Shown in pieces: positions 1 through 9,714 of a stretch of DNA of 64,000 nucleotides. Position numbers and translations under genes: made by a program. Under the pieces are notes generated by a model, which was not told the origin of the DNA, made no database searches, and saw only the letters and a list, made by a program, of their open reading frames with translations. The stretch is from Myotis daubentonii. Its lineage: Eukaryota > Chordata > Mammalia > Chiroptera > Vespertilionidae. The stretch covers positions 182,718,349-182,782,348 of the forward strand of contig NC_081842.1 in the NCBI RefSeq assembly GCF_963259705.1, written 5' to 3'. Within the stretch, counting starts at the first letter, position 1, and each line of letters starts with the position of its first letter.

Positions 1-99
1 CCACTGCCTGACAGCAGGGCTATTCAAGTTTTCTAAATATAGGGACAAAAGTATTTCCCCTGTCCATATGATAGTATTTGTGTGTTTTTAAAAAAGTTA

Positions 100-160
100 T
101 TCTTTTTTTAAATTAAATTTATTGAGGTGATATTGGTTATGTTTTCAGTATCTGTTGATG
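100..160 (-). repeat. L1 3'-end fragment
   Basis: An AT-rich stretch followed by a motif like 'tttattgaggtgatattgg' matches the antisense of an older laurasiatherian L1 3' end, also seen at 11.8 kb and 26.4 kb. Only a short piece remains. Confidence 0.5.
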
Positions 161-212
161 GAAAAATATCTAATGAGGTTACTAGTTTTAAGAGCTCTTT
201 GAAAAAGATTTA

Positions 213-417
213 TTTTTTTAAAAAATATTTTTATTTATTTCAGAGAGGAAGAGAGATATAGAAACATCAATGATGAGACTCATTTGTCAGCTGCCTCCTG
301 CACGCCCCCTACTGGGGACAGAGCCCACCACCTGGGCATGTGCCCTTGACCGGAATTGAACCCGGGACCCTTCAGTCTGTAGGCGGACACTCTATCCACT
401 GAGCCAAACCAGCAGGG
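213..417 (-). repeat. Ves-type tRNA-derived SINE
   Basis: A T-rich tail on the left leads into the antisense body ('cagctgcctcctgcacg', 'cgggacccttcagtc') and ends in the antisense tRNA head ('ccactgagccaaaccagc'). The head holds diverged pol III A- and B-box motifs. No clear target duplication is seen, so the copy is probably not among the youngest. Confidence 0.85.
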
Positions 418-844
418 AGAGATCTGTATTTTATCAACTGCTCTCATGTCTGTAGAGACACTGATTTGTTCCATAGACTCGGCGCATACTTTAACGCTCT
501 CCTCTGAACTACATCTTGACTTGTAGATTGGCAAGCAACTGGCCAATGGGAAAATCCGAGTCTTTTTATCTGGCAGTCAAGGCTTTCCCCCAGTCCAGCT
601 AATGCTTGGGTTGTTCTCAGGCAGCATCGGACATTTCCTTATGCAGCCCCAGAGCTGGAATTTTCTCTACTTGTCCTTTTGTTCTTCTCTTCTGTGAGCT
701 GTGTTTTATTCATCTTTGTGCCTCCTAAAATCATTTTTAGGACAAGTTGGAAAATAAATAGTGAATATTCAAATATTCATCTTTGCATCCTTGTGTTCAG
801 TATCAGGTCTGGCACAAAGTACACATGTGAGAAGTATATAGGGT
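418..844. other. Unassigned sequence
   Basis: I recognise no gene or confident repeat. The last 150 bases are AT-rich and may be a worn L2 or LINE relic. Confidence 0.5.
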
Positions 845-1105
845 GCTCAGTGAGGCTGTGGGTGTGGAATCAGGCCACTAGGTTCAAATTCTGGCTCCGG
901 GAACTAACTTGGGGATCTTGGGCAAATTATTGAGCTCTCAGGATCTCAATATTCCTATCTGTAACATGGGAGTTTTAATAGTAGTGATCTCAAAGGACTG
1001 TTATGAGGATGAAATGAGTTAATACATGCACATATAAGCGCTTAAATGCAGATATTGGCACATGATAAAATGCTCAGTTAATGTTGGGGTTATTATTATT
1101 ATTGT
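845..1105 (+). repeat. MIR SINE
   Basis: A near full-length MIR: a tRNA-like start, the core 'cttgggcaaattattgagc', an 'atctgtaacatgggag' motif, and the 3' 'gaggatgaaatgagtt' block with a final 'tgctcagttaatg'. An old mammal-wide retroposon. Confidence 0.85.
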
Positions 1106-1221
1106 TATTGCTACCAAGTGTAAATATTCAGTAAACAAAACCCTTAGAAGGGTCTTCTTTCCCTTCCTTTCTACCAGACTGACTCCTACTTCTTTTTTTG
1201 TTAATCCTCACCCAAGGATAT

Positions 1222-1443
1222 TTTTCCATTGATTTTTTGAGAGAGTGTAAGGGAAGGGGAAGACTTTGAGAGAAGACAGAGAGAGAAACATTGATGTGAG
1301 AGAGACACATCGATTGGTTACCTCCCGTATGCGCCCTGACCAGGACTGGGGATCAGTCCTGCAACCCAGGTACATGCCCTTGACCGGATCAAACCCCGGA
1401 CCCTTCAGTCCGTGGGCTGACGCTCTATCCACTGAGCCAAACC
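1222..1443 (-). repeat. Ves-type SINE
   Basis: The antisense body ('aacattgatgtgagagag') and antisense head ('tctatccactgagccaaacc') are clear. The A-rich tail has decayed and no target duplication is obvious, so this is an older copy. Confidence 0.85.
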
Positions 1444-1449
1444 TATTTA

Positions 1450-1690
1450 TTCTTTAAGACCCAGCTCAAGGGCCACCTCCTCCCAGCAGCCTTTCCTTTC
1501 TTCCTAGGCTAGGTTATGCGGGAGCTCTGGCACCTACAACCCTTATCTGTCTTTCTGCTGTAGCGCTGGTCACTCTCTGTGGTGATTTCTATTTACTTAA
1601 GGGTCCTTGAGGACAAGGGCGGAGTCTCATTCTCCCTGCACTCCATGTGCCCAGTACAGGGCCTGGATCAGAGTGGGTGTTCAGGAAAGT
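1450..1690 (+). repeat. L2 LINE 3' fragment
   Basis: The order 'ctttaagacccagctcaag', 'cacctcctcccagcagcc', 'ccttgaggacaagggcgg' and 'gtgcccagtacagggcctgg' follows the L2 3' end in sense orientation. Confidence 0.7.
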
Positions 1691-2218
1691 TGGGGACCTA
1701 GTTCCTGCCCTTAAGGAACATGTAGCCTGCGAAGGAGGAGCCGAGTGTTAAGTTATTTTTCCACAAGGTTGAACACATGGTAAGTTCTCAGTATATATGA
1801 GATTCCAGTAAATGCACAATGACTTTTCACATGTAGACAGCGGTCATATTCTCTTTCTAGCATCATCTTGGGGCTCTACATAATGAGGTCTGACTCTCAT
1901 TTGCAAGGTGATATTGGACAAGTCTTCTCACCTATCTGGGCTTCCTTCCCCCTTCACCTCCCCTTCCTCTCCCCCTCTCCCCACCCCTCCCCTTCCCCTT
2001 TCCTTTTCCCTTTTTTGAAGAGTTGACTTCAGTGATTACAGACCCTTCTTGGTTGCAAGCTTTCAGAGCTACCAGACCAGGCCAGGTGGAGGAGCTAGGG
2101 ACCCGATGGCTGTCCTAGCGTGACTGGCCCAGGACGGTAGGCACTCTCTACTGAGCACCAGCCCTCTCTTCTAGGCAAAGTCCCAGGCACTGTAAAATGT
2201 GTCTGTCTTGTGGTTTGA
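1691..2218. other. Unassigned sequence with pyrimidine tract
   Basis: No gene seen. Positions 1945-2016 are a C/T-rich tract. The rest has no repeat I can name. Confidence 0.5.
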
Positions 2219-2291
2219 AGAGCAGCTATTGATGGAAGCCATTCTGACAGGAGTGAGGTGATAACCTCATTGTCGTTTTAATTTGCATCTC

Positions 2292-2513
2292 TCAGATGAT
2301 TGGTGACTTTGAGCATTTTTTCATATGTCTCTTGGCCATCTGTATGTCTACTTTGGAGAAGTGTCTATTTAGGTCCTTTGCCCATTTTTTAATTGGATTG
2401 TTTGTCTTCCTTTTGTTAAGTTGTATGAGTTCCTTATATATTTTGGATATTAACCCTTTATCAGATGTATCATTGGCAAATATGTTTTCCCATGCAGTGG
2501 GCTCTCTTTTCAC
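2292..2513 (-). pseudogene. L1 ORF2 C-terminal remnant
   Basis: A 73-codon open stretch encodes a recognisable piece of L1 ORF2p, including '[19 protein letters not shown]' and 'KHMKKCS'-like residues that lie C-terminal to the reverse transcriptase domain. It lies in the inverted block of the L1 at 2219-3738 and ends against the nested L1 at 2521. It is a relic, not an expressed gene. Confidence 0.85.
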
Positions 2514-2520
2514 TTTGTTT

Positions 2521-2720
2521 TTTTAAAAAATTTATTTATTGATTAAGTTATTACATATGTGTCCTTACCCCCACATTATCCCCCATTCCCCCCTCTCATG
2601 CTCTCACCCCCCTGTTGTCTGTATCCATTGGTTAGGCCTATATGCTTGCATGTAAGTCCTTTGGTTAATCTCTCCCTCTTACCCCCACCCTCCCCTACCT
2701 TCCCTCTGAGGTTCGACAAT
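2521..2720 (-). mobile_element. Nested 5'-truncated L1 3' end
   Basis: A T-rich stretch at the left (antisense tail), then 'ttattacatatgtgtcc' and the C-rich antisense of the bat L1 3' UTR, ending near 'cctctgaggttcgaca'. It splits the inverted ORF2 block between 'cactttg' and 'ttgatgg', which are contiguous in L1. No convincing target duplication is visible. Confidence 0.85.
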
Positions 2721-3738
2721 GTTGATGGTTTCTTTTGCTGTGCAGAAACCTTTTATTTTGATGCAGTCCCATTTGTTTATTTTCTCCTTAGTTTCCTTTG
2801 CCCTAGGAGATATATTGGTAAACATATTGCTATGAGAGATGTCTAAGATTTTGTTGTCTATGGTTTTTTCTGTAGTTTCACTGCTTACATTTAGGTCTTT
2901 TATCCATTTTGACTTTATTCTTGGTTATAGCGTAAGTTGGTGGTCTAGTTCATTTTTTTGCATGTACCTGTCCCATTTTCCTAGCACCATTTATTGAAGA
3001 GCCTGTCAGAATGGCTATCATCAACAAATCAACAAATGACAAGTGTTGGCAAGGATGTGGAGAAAAGGGAACCCTAGTACATTGCTGGTGGGAATGCAAA
3101 CTGATGCAGCCACTATGGAAAACAGTATAGAGTTTCTTAAAAAAATTAAAAATGGAACTCCCATTTGACCCAGTGATCCCATTTCTAAGAAACTTGAAAC
3201 ACCAATCGGAAAGAATATATATGCACCCCTATGTTCATAGCAGTGCAATTTATAATAGCTAAGATTTGGAAACAACCCAAGTGCCCATCAGCAGATGAGT
3301 GGATAAAAAACTGGTACATCTACACAGTGGAATACTACACAATGGTAACAAGAAGGAACTCTTATCATTTGCAGCAGCATGGATGAACCTGGAGAGTAAG
3401 ATGCTAAGTGAAAATAAGCCAGTCAGAGAAAGATAAGTATCACACGATGCCACTCATATGTGGAATCTAATGAACAAAATAAACTGATGAACAAAATAGA
3501 TTCAGAGACATAGAACCATGAACACAGATTGATAAATTTCAGAGGGAAGGTAGGGGTGGGGGGAGGGTGAGAGATTAACCATATATGCATAGCCCATGGA
3601 CACAGACAATAGTGTGGTAAAGGCTTGGGAGGGGCGGGTGTGGGGAGGAGGGTGTCGGTGGGGAAAAAACAAAACAAAATGGACATCTGTAATACTTTCC
3701 ACAATAAAGATTAAAAAAAAAAAAAAGAGCAGATATTG

Positions 3739-3940
3739 CCTGGCCAGTGTGGCTCAGTGATTGAGCATTGCCCTGTGAACCAGGAGGTCATGGCTCAATT
3801 CCCAGTCAGGTCACATGCCCTGGTTGTAGGCTCAATCCTCATACAGGAGGCAGCCAATCAATGATTCTCTCTCATCACTGATGTTTCTACCTCTCTCCCC
3901 CTTTCCTTTCCTCTCTGAAATCAATAAAAATATATTTTTA
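3739..3940 (+). repeat. Bat tRNA-derived SINE with 16-bp target duplication
   Basis: The head 'ccagtgtggctcagtgattg' carries an A-box-like motif, followed by the body ('aggcagccaatcaatgattc') and an 'aatcaataaaaatatat' tail. It is flanked by perfect copies of 'aaaagagcagatattg' at 3723-3738 and 3941-3956. The left copy overlaps the right target duplication of the L1 at 2219-3738, so the SINE inserted exactly there. Confidence 0.93.
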
Positions 3941-3956
3941 AAAAGAGCAGATATTG

Positions 3957-4267
3957 GTGGTTATAACATATCTGACCCAGATTTCTCTAAGATGAAGAAG
4001 ATCCTTGGACCAAGTATTGGAACTTAGGAGCCAGCTCTCAGAAGCCCTGCTGGGGTGGAGTTGGAGGTACACTCTGGGTTTCTTTCACTCCAGGACAGCT
4101 TAGAGCCTCCAGAGGCATTGCATTGACCTCCCGGCCCCTCCCCAGGCACTGTTGTGGTTTGAGCTTTGTAAACGGTAAAGCTGCATCTACATCATTATTA
4201 TCATTCAATCTCCCTTTTAACAGATGGGAAGACTAAGGTTCAGAGAGGCCATGTTACTTGGGTGAAG
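3957..4267. other. Unassigned sequence
   Basis: No gene seen. Positions 4195-4260 look like a short antisense MIR piece ('agatgggaagactaaggttc'). Confidence 0.5.
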
Positions 4268-4510
4268 GTGGCCACATGGCTTTTGGAGTTAGAACCGGTT
4301 TCAGATCCCAGCTACACCACTTGCTGAACCTTGGGCAAGTTCATTGAATTTGAGCCCCGTTTTCACCCCTGGAGGAAATTCATAAAATGGAGGTAATTCC
4401 TATCTCATAGGGTTGATGTGGGGATTAAGATGAGAAGTCTGTAGAGCACCGAGCTCTGGCGCTAGCACATAGTAGGCATGCAACAAAGCTGAACTGTTGT
4501 TATTGGTCTT
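4268..4510 (+). repeat. MIR SINE
   Basis: Near full length: 'ttgggcaagttcattgaatt', 'tcatagggttgatgtgggga' and 'gcacatagtaggcatgcaac' follow the MIR order. Confidence 0.85.
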
Positions 4511-4620
4511 ACTGAGTGCAGAGCTGGGACTAGGTCTCTAGGTCTGACTTCATCTGATGCCATTTCTCCTCTACACTTCAGTATCCTATTCTCTTACTCT
4601 GATTGGTTTCTTCTTCTTTT

Positions 4621-4843
4621 TTTAAAAAATATATTTCTTTATTGATTTCAGAGAGAAAGGGAGAAGGAGAGAGAGATAGAAACATCAATGATGAGAGAGA
4701 GAATCATTGATTGGCTGCCTCCTGCACACCCCCCACTGGGGATCGAGCCCGCAACCCAGGCACATGCCCTTGGCCGGAATCGAACCTGGGACCCTTCAGT
4801 CCGCAGGCCGACACTTTATCCCCTGAGCCAAGCCGGCTAGGGC
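4621..4843 (-). repeat. Ves SINE with 16-bp target duplication
   Basis: A full antisense Ves element from T-rich tail to head ('cctgagccaagccggctag'). Perfect duplications of 'ggtttcttcttctttt' flank it at 4605-4620 and 4844-4859. Confidence 0.95.
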
Positions 4844-4859
4844 GGTTTCTTCTTCTTTT

Positions 4860-5370
4860 TTTGGGGGGTGGGGTGGGGGGTATAATTAAAAAAAGTAGAA
4901 CTTTGGAGTCAGAGAGACTGAGGTTCTAATCCCAGTGCTGGAGGACACAGATCTGACTGGCTGGTGTCCTGGCTCGACTTAGGGCTAGGGGGAAGTTAGG
5001 AGCTGTCCCTTGCGAGGTGGGTGTGAGCTGCCTCTGCACAACTCCCTGACAGGTTCCGGCTCTGGGGTCAGCAGGGCCCTCACTCAGCCTGTGGTGGCTC
5101 TGGTGTCCAGCAGGGGGGGCTGTTGGTGGTGCAGCTCAGACCCCCTTCTGTCCTTGATTTACTGGGTTGGGAGTTGCCTTCCAACTCTAATAATACCCAG
5201 CTGAATTACCTTGATGGGACCTCTAAATGTACGATGCCAGTACTGTTTTGCTTCCCACACCCCTATGTTGGCGGCCCTCTACAGTACTACAGTGGCTTCC
5301 ATTGGTTGAAACTCGCACTGAGTAGAGATATCCCGTCAAGCCGTTTAATTCTTCCTACACTTATTCCTTG
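4860..5370. other. Unassigned sequence with MIR scrap
   Basis: A G-rich run at 4861-4880 and a short sense MIR-like piece at 4890-4945 ('tttggagtcagagagactga'). The rest is unassigned, with no gene. Confidence 0.5.
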
Positions 5371-5374
5371 TGTG

Positions 5375-5455
5375 TGGGGGAGTATCATCACTCTCATTTT
5401 ACAGATGAGAAAAACGGAGGCCCAGAGAGACTAAATAACTGCCTGAGGTTCTAGA
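5375..5455 (-). repeat. MIR fragment
   Basis: 'tcattttacagatgagaaaa' with 'ggcccagagagactaaataa' is the antisense MIR core. Confidence 0.75.
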
Positions 5456-5944
5456 CTGAAAGGTGGGAGCTGTGGGCCTGTCTGACCCTAAGACCCTGCC
5501 TGCCCTTTCTCACCTCCTCTGCGGGCCTCTGCTGCCTTGGGTCCAATCTTACCCATTCATCATAGTTGAGAAACTTCCTCCTCTAGCCAGAATTACCATT
5601 TCCCTTCTTCATCTTCTGACTGTTCTTTGTCCCTTTTCTCTCACTGAACAGTCAGGCATTGGAGATGCGTGGCTCCATGTTTCCTCCCCGACGACACTCT
5701 GGAGTAGGGTCTGTGGTGAATGAATCTCTGACTGGCAGAGGGAGTGTGGGTCAGAGAACAGAATGAGCGCAGGACCCCCGGTCACAGTGCACTTCCTGGT
5801 TGGTTCCCCAAGCAGATTTTCAGGACAGCAACTTCAGAGCCTCAGTTTCCCATTTGTAAAGTGGTGCAAGCGATCCCTGCTCAGTCAGTTGTCAGGAGCA
5901 TACAGGATGAAGTGTGGGAAAACGGGAAGGCTGCATCTGAATGT
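5456..5944. other. Unassigned sequence
   Basis: No gene. A MIR-like 'gcctcagtttcccatttgta' occurs near 5840-5865, but the surrounding sequence is too diverged to bound an element. Confidence 0.5.
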
Positions 5945-6075
5945 GGTGGCTGCTTGGTTCATTCATCAATACGTATTGAATGGCTGCTGTGTCCCAGATA
6001 TTGGGTTGGGCCCTGGGACACTGTGATGGTTAACAGAGCCCTCATCTGCACGGAGCTCACAGTCTGCAAGGCAGG
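5945..6075 (-). repeat. L2 3' fragment
   Basis: 'ttcattcatcaatacgtatt', 'gaatggctgctgtgtcccag' and 'cggagctcacagtctgc' are the antisense of the L2 3' end. Confidence 0.75.
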
Positions 6076-6812
6076 TGGATCCTGGGAGAGTGTTCACAGC
6101 TGGCTGAGTCCTTGGTTCTCCTCTGTGCAGCTTCACCACCTTATCACTTGGCTCACTGTCCTAAGCTGACGCCTGGGCTCCAGCCAGTCCAAGGCTCGTG
6201 ACCGCGGACAATCTCACTGAGCCTTGTAAAATGGAAATATTTGCTAGCTAGCTCTCCTTGCAGGGCTAGTGAGAGAGTCATTGTGGTTGGGATGGGAAAG
6301 GGCTGACTGCTGGGTCTCTAGGGGGAGTGGAAACTGGGGTGTGTAGAGCAGCCCTCTGCAGGACCTGGTGGTGGAGCTGCGTGGGTTAGTCAGCCCTTTC
6401 CTTGCACCCGCTGCCAGTTCCTGATTGCTTAAGCTTTCCTCTTAGAGGGGATTCCTCTCTCCTTGTCTCTGGCAATACAGGCCAAGAGCTTTCCTTTTGC
6501 AGACTCTTCCGAGTCTCTCCCATCCCAGCCTCACACTCCTTCCTTTCCCCTCTTCCCAGACTTTCATTCCCTCAATGGCTCTGGCTGCTTATGCACACAG
6601 ACTACAGCAGAGCTGTTTGCTAGGGATTCAGGAGACAAGTCAATTCCCATTGTGCGGTACTGGCCCAGTGGAGTGGGAGTGGGGCTCTGGGCTGTTAGGG
6701 GCCCTCTTCCTCTTCCTTCTCTTTCCCTCCCTCCCTCATTTTTAGTATCCTGCAGTGATTGTCTGTTGAGGACTGCAAGACACTGGAAAATGACTTTTTT
6801 AAAAATTGAGCA
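6076..6812. other. Unassigned sequence
   Basis: No gene. A pyrimidine-rich part at about 6500-6570 and again at 6710-6740 opens spurious frames. No repeat named. Confidence 0.5.
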
Positions 6813-7016
6813 TCCTATATAATAAAGAGCTAATATGCTAATTAGACTGGATGGTGGAACAACCTTCCGGAATTACCTTCTGGAATGACCTTTAGGAATG
6901 ACCAGTGGGCAGGGGGCGGGGCCCAGGGGCCGCGAGGCAGCTGGGGCTGTGAGGGCCGAGGCATCCAGGGCTGCTAAGGCCTAACCTTGCACGAATTTCA
7001 TGCATTGGGCCTCTAG
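6813..7016 (+). mobile_element. Minimal non-autonomous Helitron (204 bp)
   Basis: The 5' end is 'tcctatataataaagagc' and the 3' end is 'gggcctctag', preceded by a decayed hairpin ('ttgcacgaatttcatgcatt'). It starts with TC, ends with CTAG and sits between A (6812) and T (7017), as Helitrons do. No coding capacity. Its 5' end differs from those of the Helitrons at 45.7, 59.1 and 60.5 kb, so it belongs to another subfamily. Confidence 0.92.
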
Positions 7017-7134
7017 TCTTGTTAATCCTATACTACCTTGTGATGTAAGTGTTCTTATAAAAGAACTTATAGCTATTAAAATTAAAATTAATTAATTCAC
7101 AATACATAAATTAATTAAACGTTCAGTCCCTAAG

Positions 7135-7255
7135 TCATACTAGCCACATTTCAAGTGGACACATGTGGCCCAGTGGCTACCATATTGGACAGAGCAAATA
7201 TGGAATATTTCCTTCATCACAGAAAGTTCGATTAGACAGCACTAGTCTAGAATAT
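7135..7255 (+). repeat. Old hAT-Charlie-type (MER) fragment
   Basis: 'agccacatttcaagtggaca', 'cagtggctaccatattggac' and 'aaagttcgattagacagcac' match a common ancient mammalian hAT-Charlie repeat. I do not commit to the exact family name. Confidence 0.65.
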
Positions 7256-7274
7256 CATTCTTTAATTTATCAAT

Positions 7275-7400
7275 TTGTTCAGTAAACATTTCCTGGAGCC
7301 CTATCATATACTCGGCTCTGTGCATGCTAGTCCCTGGAGAAGTAAGTGTAACCCAGGCCTGGCCTCTGCCTTAAGGAGCTTCCGGTCGAGAGGCAGATGG
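7275..7400 (-). repeat. L2 3' fragment
   Basis: 'cagtaaacatttcctggagc', then 'tactcggctctgtgcatgct' and 'ttaaggagcttccggtcgag', follows antisense L2. Confidence 0.65.
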
Positions 7401-7839
7401 ATGTACCAGCTTGGAGGTGGGGCCAGCATGTTGGTCACCAGGCCTGACTCCTGTTAGGGACGCAGACATGAGTCCTAGGGTCTGTCCTGCTCTCAGAGAG
7501 CCCACAGTCCAGCACTGATGGGAGAGGTCACAGCAGGCTTCCTTGAGAGGTGACATTTGAGTGGCTGGGACCTGGTGGGTGGGCTCTGCTGGTTCCCCAG
7601 GGCGCAGTCCAGGGAGGGCAGATGGTTCATGCAAGTGCCTCTCTGCATCGACATCACGCTCAGGGCTCCTGACAGTGCCCTGCACAACTTCTTAGACAGG
7701 AATGGGTTCCTGACTTCCAACAAAGCCCTTGGTCTCACTCCTGACCCTTCTTTGCAAGGTGGCTGATCCTTTAAAGATAATCTAATGTAATATAATAATC
7801 TTTCTTTTCCCTACTTATGTCACTGGTGCACACTTTTTG
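7401..7839. other. Unassigned sequence
   Basis: No gene. Parts may be antisense L2 continuing from 7400 ('gagaggtgacatttgagtgg' near 7546), but the match is weak. Confidence 0.45.
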
Positions 7840-8940
7840 TAGAAAATTTTGGGAGTTATAGAAGCATATAAAGATGGAAATAGTATTTGCTCATATTTCA
7901 CCCCCCAGTAATGACCGCCATTTACATTTTGGTATACTTCATTTCATTTATACTGTGTTAATATATTTTTTATATTATCAAGATCATTCTGAATATAAAG
8001 TCTTGTGTACTTATTTTTAAACTTAACATTCTAACATAATAAAATTTTCCATGTTATTAATATTCTTCGTAATCATTCAAAAATATATCACATTTTATGA
8101 AATTTGCTAAATTATTATTATTATTTTTTTTAAAATACATTTTATTGATTTTTTACAGAGAGGAAGGGAGAGAGATAGAGAGTTAGAAACATCGATGAGA
8201 GAGAAACATCGATCAGCTGCCTCCTGCACATCTCCCACTGGGGATGTGCCCGCAACCCAGGCACATGCCCTTGACCGGAATCGAACCTGGGACCCTTCAG
8301 TCCGCAGGCCGACGCTCTATCCACTGAGCCAAACCGGTTTCGGCTGCTAAATTATTTTGAATAGGTGATACATTAAAATGGTACAAAATTGAGCAGACGC
8401 AAAAAGCCTTCCTCTTCTCTTTTCCTCCAGTCCCCAGTTCTCATTGCCGGAGGCAACTAGTAATACTCATGTTTTTGTCTGGCCCCTCAGCGATTGTTTA
8501 TGCTCACACACATAAGTATATATATGGCTTGTATGTGCATAATGCTTGGGCTTTTTCAGCCTTTCTCCTAGTGTAGATAATGCTGCAGTGACTACCATTG
8601 TGCAGTAATCTTTATTTGCATCTCTGATTGTTTTCTTAGGATAGATTCCCAGAAATGAAAATTACTGGGTTAAAGGGTAGTAACATTTGACACGTTACCA
8701 AATAGTTCTTTAGAAGATTGCACAAATTTTCACAACTGCAGGCAGTCTTAGAGGATTTACTTTCCTGCATCTTCACCAGTGTTTCCAAAATAATTGCCTC
8801 ATTTGAAGGTGGAAATGACATCTGGTTATCATTTCATTTTACATTTATTTGATTGTTAGTTAGTTGGAAGTATAGTGTGTGTTGATTTACATTTCATAGT
8901 TCCTCTTTTGCAAGTTGGTGTTTACATTGGGATCTGAATA
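7840..8940 (-). repeat. Old L1, antisense, split by a SINE
   Basis: AT-rich sequence with 'cttaggatagattcccagaa', 'attactgggttaaagggtag' and 'catcttcaccagtg' is the antisense of an ancient L1. The Ves SINE at 8117-8344 interrupts it. No intact ORF. Confidence 0.65.
8117..8344 (-). repeat. Ves SINE with 12-bp target duplication
   Basis: A full antisense Ves copy ending in head sequence 'gccaaaccggtttcgg'. Perfect duplications of 'tgctaaattatt' lie at 8105-8116 and 8345-8356. Confidence 0.95.
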
Positions 8941-8944
8941 TTTT

Positions 8945-9485
8945 ACTTATAAAATTAAAAATTTACACCTTTAAAAGTGCTCAATTAAGTAAAGAATATT
9001 AATGCTCTGTTCATCATAGTTATTGCTGATATTTTTATGAATCTACTGTTTTAAAATGATTTTGAAACAAAATCATTTTAAGATGATTTTGAAACAACTA
9101 AATTTGCTTATATAGTTATATTTCCAAAATTTTCCATTGTCTTTCCTTTATTGCTTTTCTTTTTGTCTTTCACCAAGTCTAGTTTTTTGCTGTTATTACT
9201 ATTTTGGGGAGCTTGTCTTATTAACATTCTAAAAATAAATTTTTATTTTTAGCAAAATAATGCTAAACATAGTTTTAAAATCACCTAATATTATAAGACT
9301 TTAACGAGAGTCCGTCAGTTCTCTTTCCTTCATTGTCACACTGAGAGCCAGCAAACTTAAACCAGAACTGCTGGGATGCCCACCTCCAGAGGGCACAACT
9401 TACGCCCCATCATGGACCTGTGTAACGTGGTGGCCCTGCCTTCAAGTCATTTAGTATTTCTTTCTCCGTCTGTCTCAGTTACAAA
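8945..9485. other. AT-rich unassigned sequence
   Basis: Very AT-rich up to 9300, probably LINE-derived. It contains the 13-bp inverted repeat at 9051-9081. No gene seen. Confidence 0.5.
9051..9081. repeat. Perfect 13-bp inverted repeat, 5-base loop
   Basis: 'ttaaaatgatttt' at 9051-9063 is followed by the loop 'gaaac' and its exact reverse complement at 9069-9081. A partial direct copy ('gatgattttgaaacaa') follows at once. Confidence 0.9.
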
Positions 9486-9714
9486 AATAAAAACAACAAT
9501 AGCTAAACATAGTGCTTATCATGGCCCAATCATGCTCTAAGCACATTATAAACATAATTCCCTTGATTCTCCCAACAACCCTCTGAAGGAGTTACTGTTA
9601 TTCCCGATTCGCAGATGAAGAAACAGACCCAGAGGAGGAAAGTGACTCGTCCAAGGCTACACAGCTGGTGCGTGGTAAAGCCTTAACCACTGTGCTGCAC
9701 GGCCTCTGAGTAAG
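9486..9714 (-). repeat. MIR SINE
   Basis: Full antisense order: 'tgctctaagcacattataaa', 'cagatgaagaaacagaccc', 'aaggctacacagctggtgc' and 'ccttaaccactgtgctgc'. Confidence 0.85.

Larger units (their letters stand above)
2219..3738 (+). mobile_element. L1 retrotransposon with 5' inversion (twin priming)
   Basis: The 3' part (3003-3725) is sense L1: the end of ORF2, a G-rich 3' UTR and a poly-A tail. The 5' part (2237-3002) is L1 ORF2 in antisense. The motif 'cctgtcagaatggc' opens the sense part at 3003 and recurs as its reverse complement near 2238-2251, so the inverted block ends where the sense block begins in L1 coordinates. That is the expected product of twin priming. The target duplication reads 'agagcag[c/a]tattg' at 2219-2231 and 3726-3738. 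An ORF2 C-terminal remnant is open on the minus strand at 2292-2513, but the element is far from intact and cannot move by itself. It was later interrupted at 2521-2720. Confidence 0.9.
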
